Source: Haloarcula sp. DT43
GTDB lineage: Archaea; Halobacteriota; Halobacteria; Halobacteriales; Haloarculaceae
DNA: 64,000 bases
Assembly: GCF_037078405.1 (NCBI RefSeq)
Contig: NZ_JAYMGZ010000001.1
Coordinates: forward strand, 186,001-250,000
Direction: 5' to 3'
The notes beneath the pieces were generated by a model that saw only the letters and a list, made by a program, of their open reading frames with translations, was not told where the DNA came from and made no database searches. The translations under genes and the position numbers were made by a program. Below are positions 15,579 to 23,139 of this stretch, piece after piece. Each line of letters starts with the position of its first letter. The first letter of the stretch is position 1.

Positions 15579-17147
15579 TTAGGAGAACTTCCGGACCGTC
15601 ATCGAAAGCGTATCGAGGTCCAGAATCGGCGCGAAACCGGCGTCGGGGTCGATGTTGACGCTCTTCTGGAACGCGGTCTGGGCCTGCCAGCAGCCGGAGT
15701 TCAGCGCGAGGACGTTGTGGTACTCCCCCCAGCCGAGCTTGTGGACGTGGCCGGTGTGGAAGACGTCGGGGACCTCCTCCATCACCAGATAGTCACGGTC
15801 CTCCGGGGCCAGGCGGGTGTGGCCGCCGTACTGGGGCGCGACGTGGCGCTTCTTCAGGAGCTGGTACATCGCCTTGTGGGGCTCCTCGTAGCTGGCCTCC
15901 TCGTCGGGGAGTTCGGCGATGACCTCGTCCAGCGAGACGCCGTGGTACATCAACACCGTGACGCCCTCGACGGTGACCAGCGAGGGGTTCGAGTGGACCT
16001 GCGCGTCGTGGGCGGTCATGATGTCCCGCAACTCCTCGTCGAAGCCGGGCTGGGGCTCGGCCAGCCGGACGGCGTCGTGGTTGCCCGGAATCATCCGAAT
16101 CTCCATGTCGCCGGGGACCTCCTTGAGGTACTCGCTGAAGGCCTCGTACTGGTCGTAGATGTCGATGATATCCAGTTCCTCGTCCTGCTCGGGGTAGATG
16201 CCGACGCCCTCGACCATGTCGCCGGCGATGAGAAGGTACTCGACGGACTCGGCCTCGGGCGTGTGGAGCCAGTCGGTAAAGCGGTGCCAGGCGTCTTCCA
16301 TGAACTCCTGGCTCCCGACGTGGACGTCGGAGATGAGCGCCGCCTGAACGTGCCGGTCGGCGGTCGAGGGGCTGTGGGTCCGGGGCACGTCCGGGAAGTA
16401 CAGCGAGTCCACGAACAGGATGCCGGCGTCGTCGGCCAGCGTCCCCTCGACGGCGATGACCTCGTCCATGAGCAGCTGCTGGACCAGGTCGGCGATAGGT
16501 CGGTCTTTCATCACCAGACAGGGGAAGGTCCCGTTCGTGTCCTCCAGTTCGACCAGCCAGTGGCCGCTGGCCGTCGAGCGGATGTCCGAGACCATGCCGA
16601 TGAGCGCGGCCTCGCTGCCGCCGCCCATGTTCTCGATGGCGTCAGTCGGGCGGTGGTTCACCCGGCCCCGGAGCTTGCTCGCCAGTTTCTCGTAGCGGTC
16701 ACGGAACACCGCGACGAAGTCCGAGTACTCGCCGGTCCCAGTGGACTGGCCGGTCATGTCGTTGGCCACCTCGATGGCCCGGAGGGATGTGTCGACGTCA
16801 CGTGACCCCTCCGTTTCAGATGGAGCCGACGCGCCCGGTTCCGTCGACGTGGCTGTCTCCCTTCCAGTTGAAACGGAGGGGTGTGGCTGCGTCGGAGAGC
16901 CGGCAGTTTCGCCTCCAGCGCCGGGCTCTGGATTCGGCGATTTACTGGCGCTTTCTGTCGCTTCAATCACAGATTCGACGTGGTCGGTCGTCAGTTTCAG
17001 CGCGTCGTCGGGGACCGTTTCGAGTGCACGGTCGAGTGTCGTCGCCGGGTTCGGCGCGTCGGCGATTCGGGTCACCGCCTCGCGCTCCGCGTTGTAGCCG
17101 CGGCTCGCGAGTTCGCTGACGATGCGTGCCGGCGTCTCCAGAGGCAC
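15579..17147 (-). CDS. polB: DNA polymerase II (PolD) small subunit DP1
   Basis: A 522-residue PolD small subunit, carrying the 3'-5' proofreading nuclease. Residues 1-50 (MPLETPARIVSELASRGYN...) form the N-terminal domain; residues about 55-130 are a Ser/Thr/Pro/Glu-rich linker; then an OB fold (LVELEDTNGTFPCLVMKD, AVEGTLADDAGILFVDSLYFPD) and a calcineurin-like nuclease with ISDVHVGS, IAGDMVEG, PGNHDAV, MYHGVSLDEV and HTGHVHKLG, all metal ligands present. It acts with DP2 (33408-38564) in the replication fork. I start at GTG 17147 (MPLETPARI), as remembered for homologues; a GTG three codons upstream is possible. The linker-coding DNA contains two ORB-like elements. Confidence 0.93.
   Translation of the reverse strand: MPLETPARIVSELASRGYNAEREAVTRIADAPNPATTLDRALETVPDDALKLTTDHVESVIEATESASKSPNPEPGAGGETAGSPTQPHPSVSTGRETATSTEPGASAPSETEGSRDVDTSLRAIEVANDMTGQSTGTGEYSDFVAVFRDRYEKLASKLRGRVNHRPTDAIENMGGGSEAALIGMVSDIRSTASGHWLVELEDTNGTFPCLVMKDRPIADLVQQLLMDEVIAVEGTLADDAGILFVDSLYFPDVPRTHSPSTADRHVQAALISDVHVGSQEFMEDAWHRFTDWLHTPEAESVEYLLIAGDMVEGVGIYPEQDEELDIIDIYDQYEAFSEYLKEVPGDMEIRMIPGNHDAVRLAEPQPGFDEELRDIMTAHDAQVHSNPSLVTVEGVTVLMYHGVSLDEVIAELPDEEASYEEPHKAMYQLLKKRHVAPQYGGHTRLAPEDRDYLVMEEVPDVFHTGHVHKLGWGEYHNVLALNSGCWQAQTAFQKSVNIDPDAGFAPILDLDTLSMTVRKFS
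16804..16827 (-). promoter_or_regulatory. ORB-like element inside DP1, minus orientation
   Basis: Read on the minus strand it is CTCCATCTGAAACG followed by GAGGGGT, matching the origin ORBs (TTCCAnnTGAAACG + AAGGGGT) at nearly all conserved positions including the halophile-type G string. In the DP1 frame (minus strand) it encodes part of SETEGSRD in the low-complexity linker. Confidence 0.7.
16861..16886 (+). promoter_or_regulatory. ORB-like element inside DP1, plus orientation
   Basis: TTCCAGTTGAAACG (16862-16875) followed by GAGGGGTGTGG. The first 14 bases are identical to the origin-right ORB at 20931-20944, and the G string follows at the same spacing. With the element at 16804-16827 it forms a divergent pair about 36 bases apart. 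Confidence 0.75.
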
Positions 17148-17234
17148 GTTCCACACTCAGTGTCTGCGGGCAAAAGGATAGCGGACCGCCGGCCGTCACA
17201 AGATTGATACGCTGCTGTCGGCAATCCGAGGTAG

Positions 17235-17972
17235 ATGCGCCGGGACGAGCCCACCAGCGACGCACCCCGCGACGACGGGGACGCAGCGGAGGCGAACCCG
17301 TCGCTCCGTGTGGGCCTGTACCTCCGTGACGTCGGGACCAGCGTCGGAGCGGTCGTACTCGTCGGCGCGTTCCTGTTTGCCGTCAGCGGGGTGTGGCCCC
17401 CGCTGGTCGCCATCGAGAGCGGGAGTATGGAGCCACACATCGACACCGGCGACATGGTGTTCATCATGGACGCGGAGCGGTTCCCCGGGCAGGACGCTCG
17501 CCACGGCGTCGTCACGGCGGCGGCCGGCACGGAGACGGGGTACCGGACCTTCCAACGACACGGGGACGTCATCGTCTTCGAGCCCAACGGCAACGAGCAG
17601 CGAACGCCGGTCATCCACCGCGCGATGCTGTGGGTCGACGCCGGCGAGAACTGGTACGCCCGCGCGAACCCGGAGTACGTCGGGAGCGCGGATAGCTGCG
17701 ACGAACTCCGGAACTGCCCGGCCCCCCACGCCGGCTTCGTCACGAAAGGCGACAACGAGGTCACCAACAGCAGGTACGACCAGGTGAGCGGGGCGAGCAC
17801 CGTCGTGCGCCCGGAGTGGGTCATCGGGACCGGGACCTTCCGAATCCCGCGTCTCGGATACGTCCGAACACAGCCGTCCCGGTTGTCGAGCGCGTCAGCG
17901 CCGGCGGCGGTCGGCAGGTCGCCGGCCCCGGCGGCCTCCCCGGAACACGGCCTTCGGACAACAGAAAGTTGA
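17235..17972 (+). CDS. Type I signal peptidase (Sec11-like), first of tandem pair
   Basis: A 245-residue S26B signal peptidase. One N-terminal membrane span (TSVGAVVLVGAFLFAVSGVW, residues 35-54) precedes the catalytic box IESGSMEPHI with nucleophile Ser64; the general-base His128 is in TPVIHRAMLW and the Asp is in VTKGDNEVT (Asp173), the Ser-His-Asp arrangement of archaeal/ER enzymes rather than the bacterial Ser-Lys pair. Two cysteines (SADSCDELRNC) may form an external disulfide. It cleaves Sec signal peptides at the outer membrane face. A second paralogue follows 29 bp downstream. The C-terminal 35 residues are Ala/Pro/Ser-rich with no membrane span. Confidence 0.88.
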   Translation: MRRDEPTSDAPRDDGDAAEANPSLRVGLYLRDVGTSVGAVVLVGAFLFAVSGVWPPLVAIESGSMEPHIDTGDMVFIMDAERFPGQDARHGVVTAAAGTETGYRTFQRHGDVIVFEPNGNEQRTPVIHRAMLWVDAGENWYARANPEYVGSADSCDELRNCPAPHAGFVTKGDNEVTNSRYDQVSGASTVVRPEWVIGTGTFRIPRLGYVRTQPSRLSSASAPAAVGRSPAPAASPEHGLRTTES

Positions 17973-18001
17973 TTGGTCGGCTCCGAGTAGCCGCGGTACG
18001 A

Positions 18002-18703
18002 ATGGGCGGGCCAGACCGACGGTCGTCGGACGGCGAAGATACCGAGAGACCGGGAGGCATGGTGTACGTGACCGATATCGCCAGCAGCGCCGGCTCGGTC
18101 CTCCTGGTCGGGGTGTTGCTGTTCGCCATCAGCGGCGTCTGGCCCCCGCTGGTCGCCATCGAGAGCCCGAGCATGGACCCCCACATCAAGGAGGGTGACC
18201 TCGTGTTCGTGATGGAGGAAGAACGGTTCTCCGGGCCGGACGACCGCCACGGCGTCGTCACGGCGGCGAGCGACGACAGCTACCGGAAGTTCCAGCAGCC
18301 GGGCGACGTCATCGTGTACGAACCCGACGGGAACGGCCGACAGACGCCCATCATCCACCGCGCGATGCTGTGGGTCGAGGAAGGCGAGAACTGGTACGAC
18401 CGCGCGAACGAGGACTACATCGGCAGCGCGGACGACTGCGAGGAACTGACTTCCTGTCCGGCCGACCACGCCGGCTTCATCACCAAGGGCGACAACAACG
18501 GCCGGTACGACCAGGTCGGGACCAGCCCCATCAGCGAGCCGGTCAGACCCGGGTGGGTCGTCGGCACCGCGGAGATGCGGGTCCCGCTGCTGGGGCAGGT
18601 TCGGCTCCAGTGGAACCAGGCCGGGGCGACGGAGCGGGTGACGAACCGGACGGCGACGAACGCGACGGGCTCGACAGCCGTGAACGCGGCGGCGGCCGGA
18701 TAG
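18002..18703 (+). CDS. Type I signal peptidase (Sec11-like), second of tandem pair
   Basis: A 233-residue paralogue of the preceding gene with the same layout: membrane span (GSVLLVGVLLFAISGVW, 31-47), nucleophile Ser57 in IESPSMDPHI, His119 in TPIIHRAMLWV, Asp164 in ITKGDNNGRYD, and the paired cysteines SADDCEELTSC. The two proteins share long identical stretches (AISGVWPPLVAIES-type, RHGVVTAA, IHRAMLWV), so they arose by tandem duplication, but the loops have diverged (the second lacks the NEVT insertion). Start at ATG 18002 gives MGGPDRR; it probably shares a transcript with the first gene. Confidence 0.87.
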   Translation: MGGPDRRSSDGEDTERPGGMVYVTDIASSAGSVLLVGVLLFAISGVWPPLVAIESPSMDPHIKEGDLVFVMEEERFSGPDDRHGVVTAASDDSYRKFQQPGDVIVYEPDGNGRQTPIIHRAMLWVEEGENWYDRANEDYIGSADDCEELTSCPADHAGFITKGDNNGRYDQVGTSPISEPVRPGWVVGTAEMRVPLLGQVRLQWNQAGATERVTNRTATNATGSTAVNAAAAG

Positions 18704-18710
18704 ACGGCAT

Positions 18711-18735
18711 CGGGGGACCGTTTCACCTGGAACGA
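18711..18735 (-). promoter_or_regulatory. Partial ORB core between sec11-2 and orc1
   Basis: On the minus strand TTCCAGGTGAAACG matches the ORB core (TTCCAnnTGAAACG), but the following bases are GTCCCCC, that is, a C run instead of the G string. Only half of the element is conserved. It lies in the 58-base gap between the second signal peptidase stop and the orc1 stop. Confidence 0.4.
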
Positions 18736-18761
18736 GTCGGCGGCCGACGGCGCGATTCGGG

Positions 18762-20315
18762 TCAGTTGTCGAAGCGGGCCTGGACGAACGGCTGGACGTC
18801 GTCGATATCGCCGAGCCGCGAGTCCGACAGGAGCACCGCTTCCGTCTCCTCGGTCGGGACTGACAGCGAGATTTCCTTGGTCCGGCCGTACCGGCCCTTC
18901 GAGACGACGACGGCGTTGACGATGCCGAGCATGTCCAGTTCGGAGATGAGGTCGGTGACGCGGCGCTGTGTCAGGATGTCGGCGTCGATTTCCTCACAGA
19001 GGTTCTTGTAGATGTTGAACACCTCGCCGGTGTTGATGTTGTGGACGCCGTTTTTCTCCAGGAGGATGATGGCAAAGAGGACTATCTTCGACTGGGTGGG
19101 GAGCGTCCTGACGACTTCGACGACGCGGTCGAGTTCTATCTTCTCCTGGGCCTGCCGGACGTGGTCTTCGAGAACGTTGTCGGTCTGGTCGCGCTCGGCG
19201 AGTTCCCCGGCCGTCCGGAGGAGGTCGAGCGCGCGGCGGGCGTCCCCGTGTTCCTGGGCCGCGAAGGCCGCACACAGCGGGATGACGTCCTCGGTGAGCG
19301 CGTCGTCTTTGAACGCCACGTCCGAGCGCGCCTGGAGGATGTCCCGGAGCTGGTTCGCGTCGTAGGGCGGGAAGACGATTTCCTCCTCGCCGAGGCTGGA
19401 CTTGACCCGCGGGTCGAGGAAGTCGGTGAACTTCAGGTCGTTCGAGATGCCCATTATCGAGACGCGGGAGTTCTCCAGTTCGGAATTCATCCGCGAGAGG
19501 TTGTACAGCGTGTCGTCGCCGCTCTTCTCGACGAGCTTGTCTATCTCGTCGAGCATGATGACGACGACGCGCTCGTGGTAGTCGACGGCGTCGAAAAAGG
19601 AGCTATAGACGCGGTCGGTCGGCCACCCCGTCATCGGGACTTCCTCGAACTCCGACTTGTCGGCCTGGAGCGACTCGATTTCGCTGTCGATGTCGGTCAC
19701 GGAGTCGAACGCCACGGCTTCGAGTGCGTCCGTGTCCTCGCGTGCGCGCGACCGGAGGTCTTCGAGTTCGTCGACGCGGTCGTCGATGAGCGCCGCGTTC
19801 TTGTCGATGAACTTGTTGGCGAGCTGGGCCAGTACGCGGTACTGGGTGTCGGTCACCTCGCAGTTGATGTACTCCACCTCACAGGGGACCTCGTACTTCT
19901 GTGAGGTCGTTTCGAGTTCCTCACTGACGAACTTCGCGCTCGCCGTCTTTCCGGTCCCGGTCTTCCCGTAGATGAGGATGTTCGACGGCGTGTCACCTCG
20001 GAGTGCGGTGACGAGAATCGTCGCCATGTTGTTGATCTGCTCCTCGCGGTGGGGCAGTTTGTGCGGCGTGTACGACGGGCGAAGCACCTCCTTGTTCTCG
20101 AAGATGGGTTCACCTTCGAGCAGGTCGTCGAACAGGCCGCGGGACGCCTCGTCCGACGGGTCATCCGAGCCGGTATCGAGGTTGTCGAGGATGACGTCGT
20201 CGAGGTCGGACGGCCCGGTATCGGTTTCCACGTCGAGCGTCCCGTCAGCGTCGGCGGACGTTTCCGTCGCCGACGAATCAGACGACGGGTCCGGGTTGTC
20301 ACGTTCGTCAGTCAT
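18762..20315 (-). CDS. orc1: Orc1/Cdc6 replication initiator
   Basis: A 517-residue archaeal Orc1/Cdc6 protein. An acidic, low-complexity N-terminus (1-60) precedes the AAA+ core: Walker A GKTGTGKT (117-124), Walker B VVIMLDEIDK (Asp256, Glu257), sensor 1 MGISNDLKF, sensor 2 HGDARRALDLL. The C-terminal winged helix follows with FNIYKNLCEEIDADILTQRRVTDLISELD. It binds ORB elements to load MCM at the origin. The gene is transcribed away from the 859-bp intergenic region containing ORBs, the standard arrangement of the conserved chromosomal origin of haloarchaea (oriC1 with its cognate orc). Confidence 0.94.
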   Translation of the reverse strand: MTDERDNPDPSSDSSATETSADADGTLDVETDTGPSDLDDVILDNLDTGSDDPSDEASRGLFDDLLEGEPIFENKEVLRPSYTPHKLPHREEQINNMATILVTALRGDTPSNILIYGKTGTGKTASAKFVSEELETTSQKYEVPCEVEYINCEVTDTQYRVLAQLANKFIDKNAALIDDRVDELEDLRSRAREDTDALEAVAFDSVTDIDSEIESLQADKSEFEEVPMTGWPTDRVYSSFFDAVDYHERVVVIMLDEIDKLVEKSGDDTLYNLSRMNSELENSRVSIMGISNDLKFTDFLDPRVKSSLGEEEIVFPPYDANQLRDILQARSDVAFKDDALTEDVIPLCAAFAAQEHGDARRALDLLRTAGELAERDQTDNVLEDHVRQAQEKIELDRVVEVVRTLPTQSKIVLFAIILLEKNGVHNINTGEVFNIYKNLCEEIDADILTQRRVTDLISELDMLGIVNAVVVSKGRYGRTKEISLSVPTEETEAVLLSDSRLGDIDDVQPFVQARFDN

Positions 20316-20326
20316 AGTCGAGAGAG

Positions 20327-20348
20327 TTCCCCTTCGTTTCGTGTGGAG
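20327..20348 (-). promoter_or_regulatory. ORB next to orc1 start
   Basis: On the minus strand CTCCACACGAAACG followed by AAGGGGAA. It begins 12 bases from the orc1 start codon, so Orc1 binding here could also repress its own gene. Confidence 0.65.
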
Positions 20349-20650
20349 GGAGTCGGAGACACCGGAACAGAGGGAGCGAGGAGTACGTCAGTACCGTCGT
20401 TAGTGAGCATCAACGCTCTCCAGTGTGTCCAGTTGAACCACATGAACCGTACCGTGAGCAGATATTAAACATTTCGGTACATCACCCATGAAACACATAT
20501 TGATACATTGATTGATTCGGCGCACGGGTACTGTCGTGATAGGGTGGGCCGCGGGAACAGCGCGGGAGCGACTGCGGATGAAAGAGTGGAGTCGAGGTCA
20601 CATCGAGTGGATCGGGATAGCGCCGCGTCCCAGTGGACGAACCCCGGAAC

Positions 20651-20681
20651 CCCCCCCCCACCCCTTCGTTTCCGGTGGAAC
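20651..20681 (-). promoter_or_regulatory. Origin ORB, left
   Basis: Minus strand GTTCCACCGGAAACG followed by AAGGGGTGGGG and five more G, a full ORB with extended G string. It flanks the AT-rich zone on its left side with the G string pointing away. Confidence 0.88.
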
Positions 20682-20711
20682 GGGAAACAGGCCCGGGGTG
20701 GGGGGGAGAGA

Positions 20712-20835
20712 CTGTAGAAGATTGTCTTTAGAGGAGAGAAAGATTTAATACACAATGATATAAACCAAAGCCGTACTAGACAAAAATATGCTTTTAGGAA
20801 CAGTTGTGTACAGTTTTCTAGCGTCTAGGCCGTTC
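20712..20835. other. AT-rich duplex-unwinding zone of the origin
   Basis: The stretch is markedly AT-rich against a very GC-rich background, includes GATTTAATACACAATGATAT and CAAAAATATGCTTTTAGG, and has repeated CTAG-containing short words (TACTAGAC, TTCTAGCGTCTAGG, TTCTAGCTAGAG) at 20774-20842 that could form small inverted repeats. Confidence 0.7.
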
Positions 20836-20929
20836 TAGCTAGAGAAATCGCGAACCGCGCTGACTCAAACGGCCGGTCCGCCTCCGGTCTACCCCCCGTC
20901 TCAGCCGTCCCCACCCCAGGGGTTCCGGC

Positions 20930-20958
20930 GTTCCAGTTGAAACGAAGGGGTGGGGGGC
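20930..20958 (+). promoter_or_regulatory. Origin ORB, right
   Basis: GTTCCAGTTGAAACG followed by AAGGGGTGGGGGG. The G string points away from the AT-rich zone, mirror image of the left ORB. Confidence 0.88.
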
Positions 20959-21174
20959 TACGGTCGTCGTCCGCCCCAGTGGCTCGGGTTCGTCGCCGGA
21001 CTCGACTCGAACAGCTCCCACCGGCCGTCCCCGTCCTGACGCTTCGCTACTGGTTCGTACTGCCCACGTAGTGTCAACGGTGAAACTAGTGTCTGACGTA
21101 GGCTTAAGTGAATTCGCCTATCTTTTACGGGCAGAGCCGCCATACCGGACGACTCCGGGCGGCGGGAGGATAGG

Positions 21175-21816
21175 ATGGGATTGTTAACAAACCTCAAAGA
21201 TAGCATCTCACGTGCGGCATCGACGCTGTTCTCCGAAGAGGACCCGAAACGCATCGGGATTTACGGCCCGCCGAACGCCGGCAAGACGACGCTGGCGAAC
21301 CGCATCGCCCGCGACTGGACCGGCGACGCCGTCGGGCCGGAGAGTCACGTCCCCCACGAGACTCGCCGGGCCCGCCGCAAGGAGAACGTCGAAATCGAAC
21401 GCGACGGGAAGAAAGTGACAATCGACATCGTCGACACGCCGGGCGTGACGACGAAAGTCGACTACACCGAGTTCCTGGAACACGACATGGAGAAAGACGA
21501 CGCCGTCCGCCGCTCGCGGGAAGCGACGGAAGGCGTCGCCGAGGCGATGCACTGGCTCCGGGAGGACGTCGACGGCGTCATCTACGTCCTCGATTCCGCG
21601 ACGGACCCGTTCACGCAGGTCAACACCATGCTCATCGGCATCATCGAGAGCCAGGACCTGCCGGTGCTGATTCTCGCGAACAAGATAGACCTAGAGGAGT
21701 CGTCGGTCCAGCGCATCCGAAACGCCTACCCTCAACACGAGACCATTCCGCTGTCCGCGCTCGAAGGGGACAACATGGACGAGGTCTACGACAAAATCGC
21801 GGAGTACTTCGGGTGA
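21175..21816 (+). CDS. Era-like GTPase, origin-associated (OapA-type)
   Basis: A 213-residue GTP-binding protein next to the origin. G1 is GPPNAGKTT, G3 is VDTPGVTT, G4 is LANKIDLEE, G5 is PLSALEGDN; the switch region has a basic EVTRRARRKENVEIERDGKK-like strand. The N-terminal 25 residues are helical and amphipathic (MGLLTNLKDSISRAASTLF), which could contact membrane. As first of the three conserved genes beside haloarchaeal oriC1 (Era-like, DUF2073, zinc ribbon) it corresponds to the ori-associated protein set I know as Oap; the mechanism in replication is not settled. Followed 4 bp later by the DUF2073 gene. Confidence 0.85.
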   Translation: MGLLTNLKDSISRAASTLFSEEDPKRIGIYGPPNAGKTTLANRIARDWTGDAVGPESHVPHETRRARRKENVEIERDGKKVTIDIVDTPGVTTKVDYTEFLEHDMEKDDAVRRSREATEGVAEAMHWLREDVDGVIYVLDSATDPFTQVNTMLIGIIESQDLPVLILANKIDLEESSVQRIRNAYPQHETIPLSALEGDNMDEVYDKIAEYFG

Positions 21817-21820
21817 TATA

Positions 21821-22204
21821 ATGGCAGAAGTCAAAGACCCAGACGACGGCGTCCAGATAGACCTCATCAGCGGCGAGCGCATGGCGGGGCTGGCCTCGAT
21901 GGAGAAAATCCGGATGATACTCGACGGGGTCCGTGACGGCAACATCGTCATCCTCGAAGAGGGACTCTCCCCCGACGAGGAGTCCCGGCTCATCGAAGTG
22001 ACGATGACCGAAATCAGCCCCGACGAGTTCAACGGCATCGAAATCGAGACCTACCCCAAGTCCGAGGCCGCCGACGCCAGCATCCTCGACCGGCTGATGG
22101 GCAAGCAGTCGACCCAGAAGCTGACGGTCATCGGGCCGGCCAACCAGATAGAGACGCTCCACAAGGACGAAACGCTCATCAGCGCACTCGTCTCCCGGAA
22201 ATAA
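21821..22204 (+). CDS. DUF2073 protein, origin-associated (OapB-type)
   Basis: A 127-residue DUF2073 protein. It begins with VQIDLISGERMAGLASMEKIRMILDGVRDGNIVILEEGLSPDEESRLIEVTM, the family core, followed by EFNGIEIETYP and a C-terminal TVIGPANQIETLHKDETLISALVSR strand-helix. No catalytic motif is visible. It is co-transcribed with the preceding GTPase and the following zinc-ribbon gene, which shares one base with it. Conserved with the origin in haloarchaea; function unknown. Confidence 0.87.
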   Translation: MAEVKDPDDGVQIDLISGERMAGLASMEKIRMILDGVRDGNIVILEEGLSPDEESRLIEVTMTEISPDEFNGIEIETYPKSEAADASILDRLMGKQSTQKLTVIGPANQIETLHKDETLISALVSRK

Positions 22205-22821
22205 TGCCCCACCAGTGTACGGACTGTGGCCGTGGCTTCGACGACGGGTCCAAGGAGATGCTCTCGGGGTGTCCCAACTGCGGCGGGAACAAGTTCCAGT
22301 ACCGGCCCGAGGGAGCCGACATCTCCGGGACGCCGGACGCGGAGCCACCGGAACCACCGGGCCCCGACAGCAGCGTCGCCCGGACCGTCGGCAAGACCGC
22401 CGCATCGGTGCGTGACCTCGTCGGCGGTTCGGGCGCTGACGCCGACCCACAGGACCCATCCCACTCGACAGACTCGCCGTCGACCCCGGCCGAGGACTCG
22501 GCCCAGGCCAGCGCCCGGGGCGACGTCGTCGAGCCGGACGAACTCCCGTCGAACGTCCCGTCGGCGTCCGAATCCGACCACCAGTTCCGCCCCGTCGGTG
22601 CTGACCCCGACCCGCCGGCGGAACCGGACCAGGAGGACCGCCCCGACCTGGAGGAACTCCGGGCGGAACTCAACGACCAGTTCGAGTCGATAAAGGTGCT
22701 GGAACCCGGCCAGTACGAGCTGAACCTGATGGAGCTGTACGACCGCGAGGAGTACATCATCGCGCTCCAGGAGGACGGCCACTACTCGATTCAGGTCCCG
22801 GAAACCATCCGTTCGGAGTGA
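22204..22821 (+). CDS. Zn-ribbon protein, origin-associated (OapC-type)
   Basis: A 205-residue protein. The N-terminal 35 residues are a zinc ribbon (HQCTDCGRGF, then SGCPNCGGNKFQY) of the DUF2072 type. A Pro/Asp/Ser/Glu-rich disordered linker (about 40-145) separates it from a conserved C-terminal domain (LRAELNDQFESIKVLEPGQYELNLMELYDREEYIIALQEDG), the only other conserved part. It is the third gene of the origin-flanking triad. Its ATG overlaps the previous stop by one base (TAATG). Function unknown; a DNA or protein-binding role is likely. Confidence 0.85.
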   Translation: MPHQCTDCGRGFDDGSKEMLSGCPNCGGNKFQYRPEGADISGTPDAEPPEPPGPDSSVARTVGKTAASVRDLVGGSGADADPQDPSHSTDSPSTPAEDSAQASARGDVVEPDELPSNVPSASESDHQFRPVGADPDPPAEPDQEDRPDLEELRAELNDQFESIKVLEPGQYELNLMELYDREEYIIALQEDGHYSIQVPETIRSE

Positions 22822-22887
22822 CCAACGCCGCGAATTGCCCCGTAGAACCGCTGCACACACCATTACGTATCGACGCCGGCACAACCA

Positions 22888-22896
22888 TTATATAAT
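22888..22896 (+). promoter_or_regulatory. TATA box for the 22923 small gene
   Basis: TTATATAAT lies 27-35 bases before the ATG at 22923, one of the best TATA boxes of the window. Confidence 0.65.
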
Positions 22897-22922
22897 ATGC
22901 CGTGGATGCTTCCGATAACGCC

Positions 22923-23048
22923 ATGAGCCACCGGGACCGCTCGAAATCGAACTCACACCTCGAAGAGTGGGCGTCGCTCCTCGGTGCCGACATCGACGAC
23001 GACGGGCGCGACGGCGACGTGCTCGACGACGGGGACGACCACGCCTGA
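22923..23048 (+). CDS. Small acidic hypothetical protein, 41 residues
   Basis: The frame starts MSHRDRSKSNSHLEEWASLL and ends in an Asp/Gly-rich acidic tail (DIDDDGRDGDVLDDGDDH). The basic N-terminus and very acidic C-terminus with a short amphipathic centre are unlike a shadow frame, and a strong TATA box sits at the leaderless distance. I recognise no family. Confidence 0.5.
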   Translation: MSHRDRSKSNSHLEEWASLLGADIDDDGRDGDVLDDGDDHA

Positions 23049-23139
23049 GTCGGGGCCGTCGGGCCAGTCGCTCGCAGCTACGGCCACCGCACCGGGCGAA
23101 AAAACAGTTCGAGGACGGCACCGAGTTCCGACAGCTCGG

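Larger units (their letters stand above)
20316..21174. other. Chromosomal replication origin (oriC1-like)
   Basis: The 859-base gap between orc1 and the Era-like gene has the hallmarks of a haloarchaeal origin. Two near-perfect ORBs lie in divergent orientation (20651-20681 minus, 20930-20958 plus), each with a long G string, and they enclose an AT-rich zone (about 20712-20835) with runs such as AGATTTAATACACAATGATATAA, a likely duplex-unwinding element. A third ORB sits next to the orc1 start (20327-20348). Another AT-rich patch (20461-20515) probably holds the orc1 promoter. No protein-coding gene is evident. Functional activity is inferred from structure and context. Confidence 0.88.
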
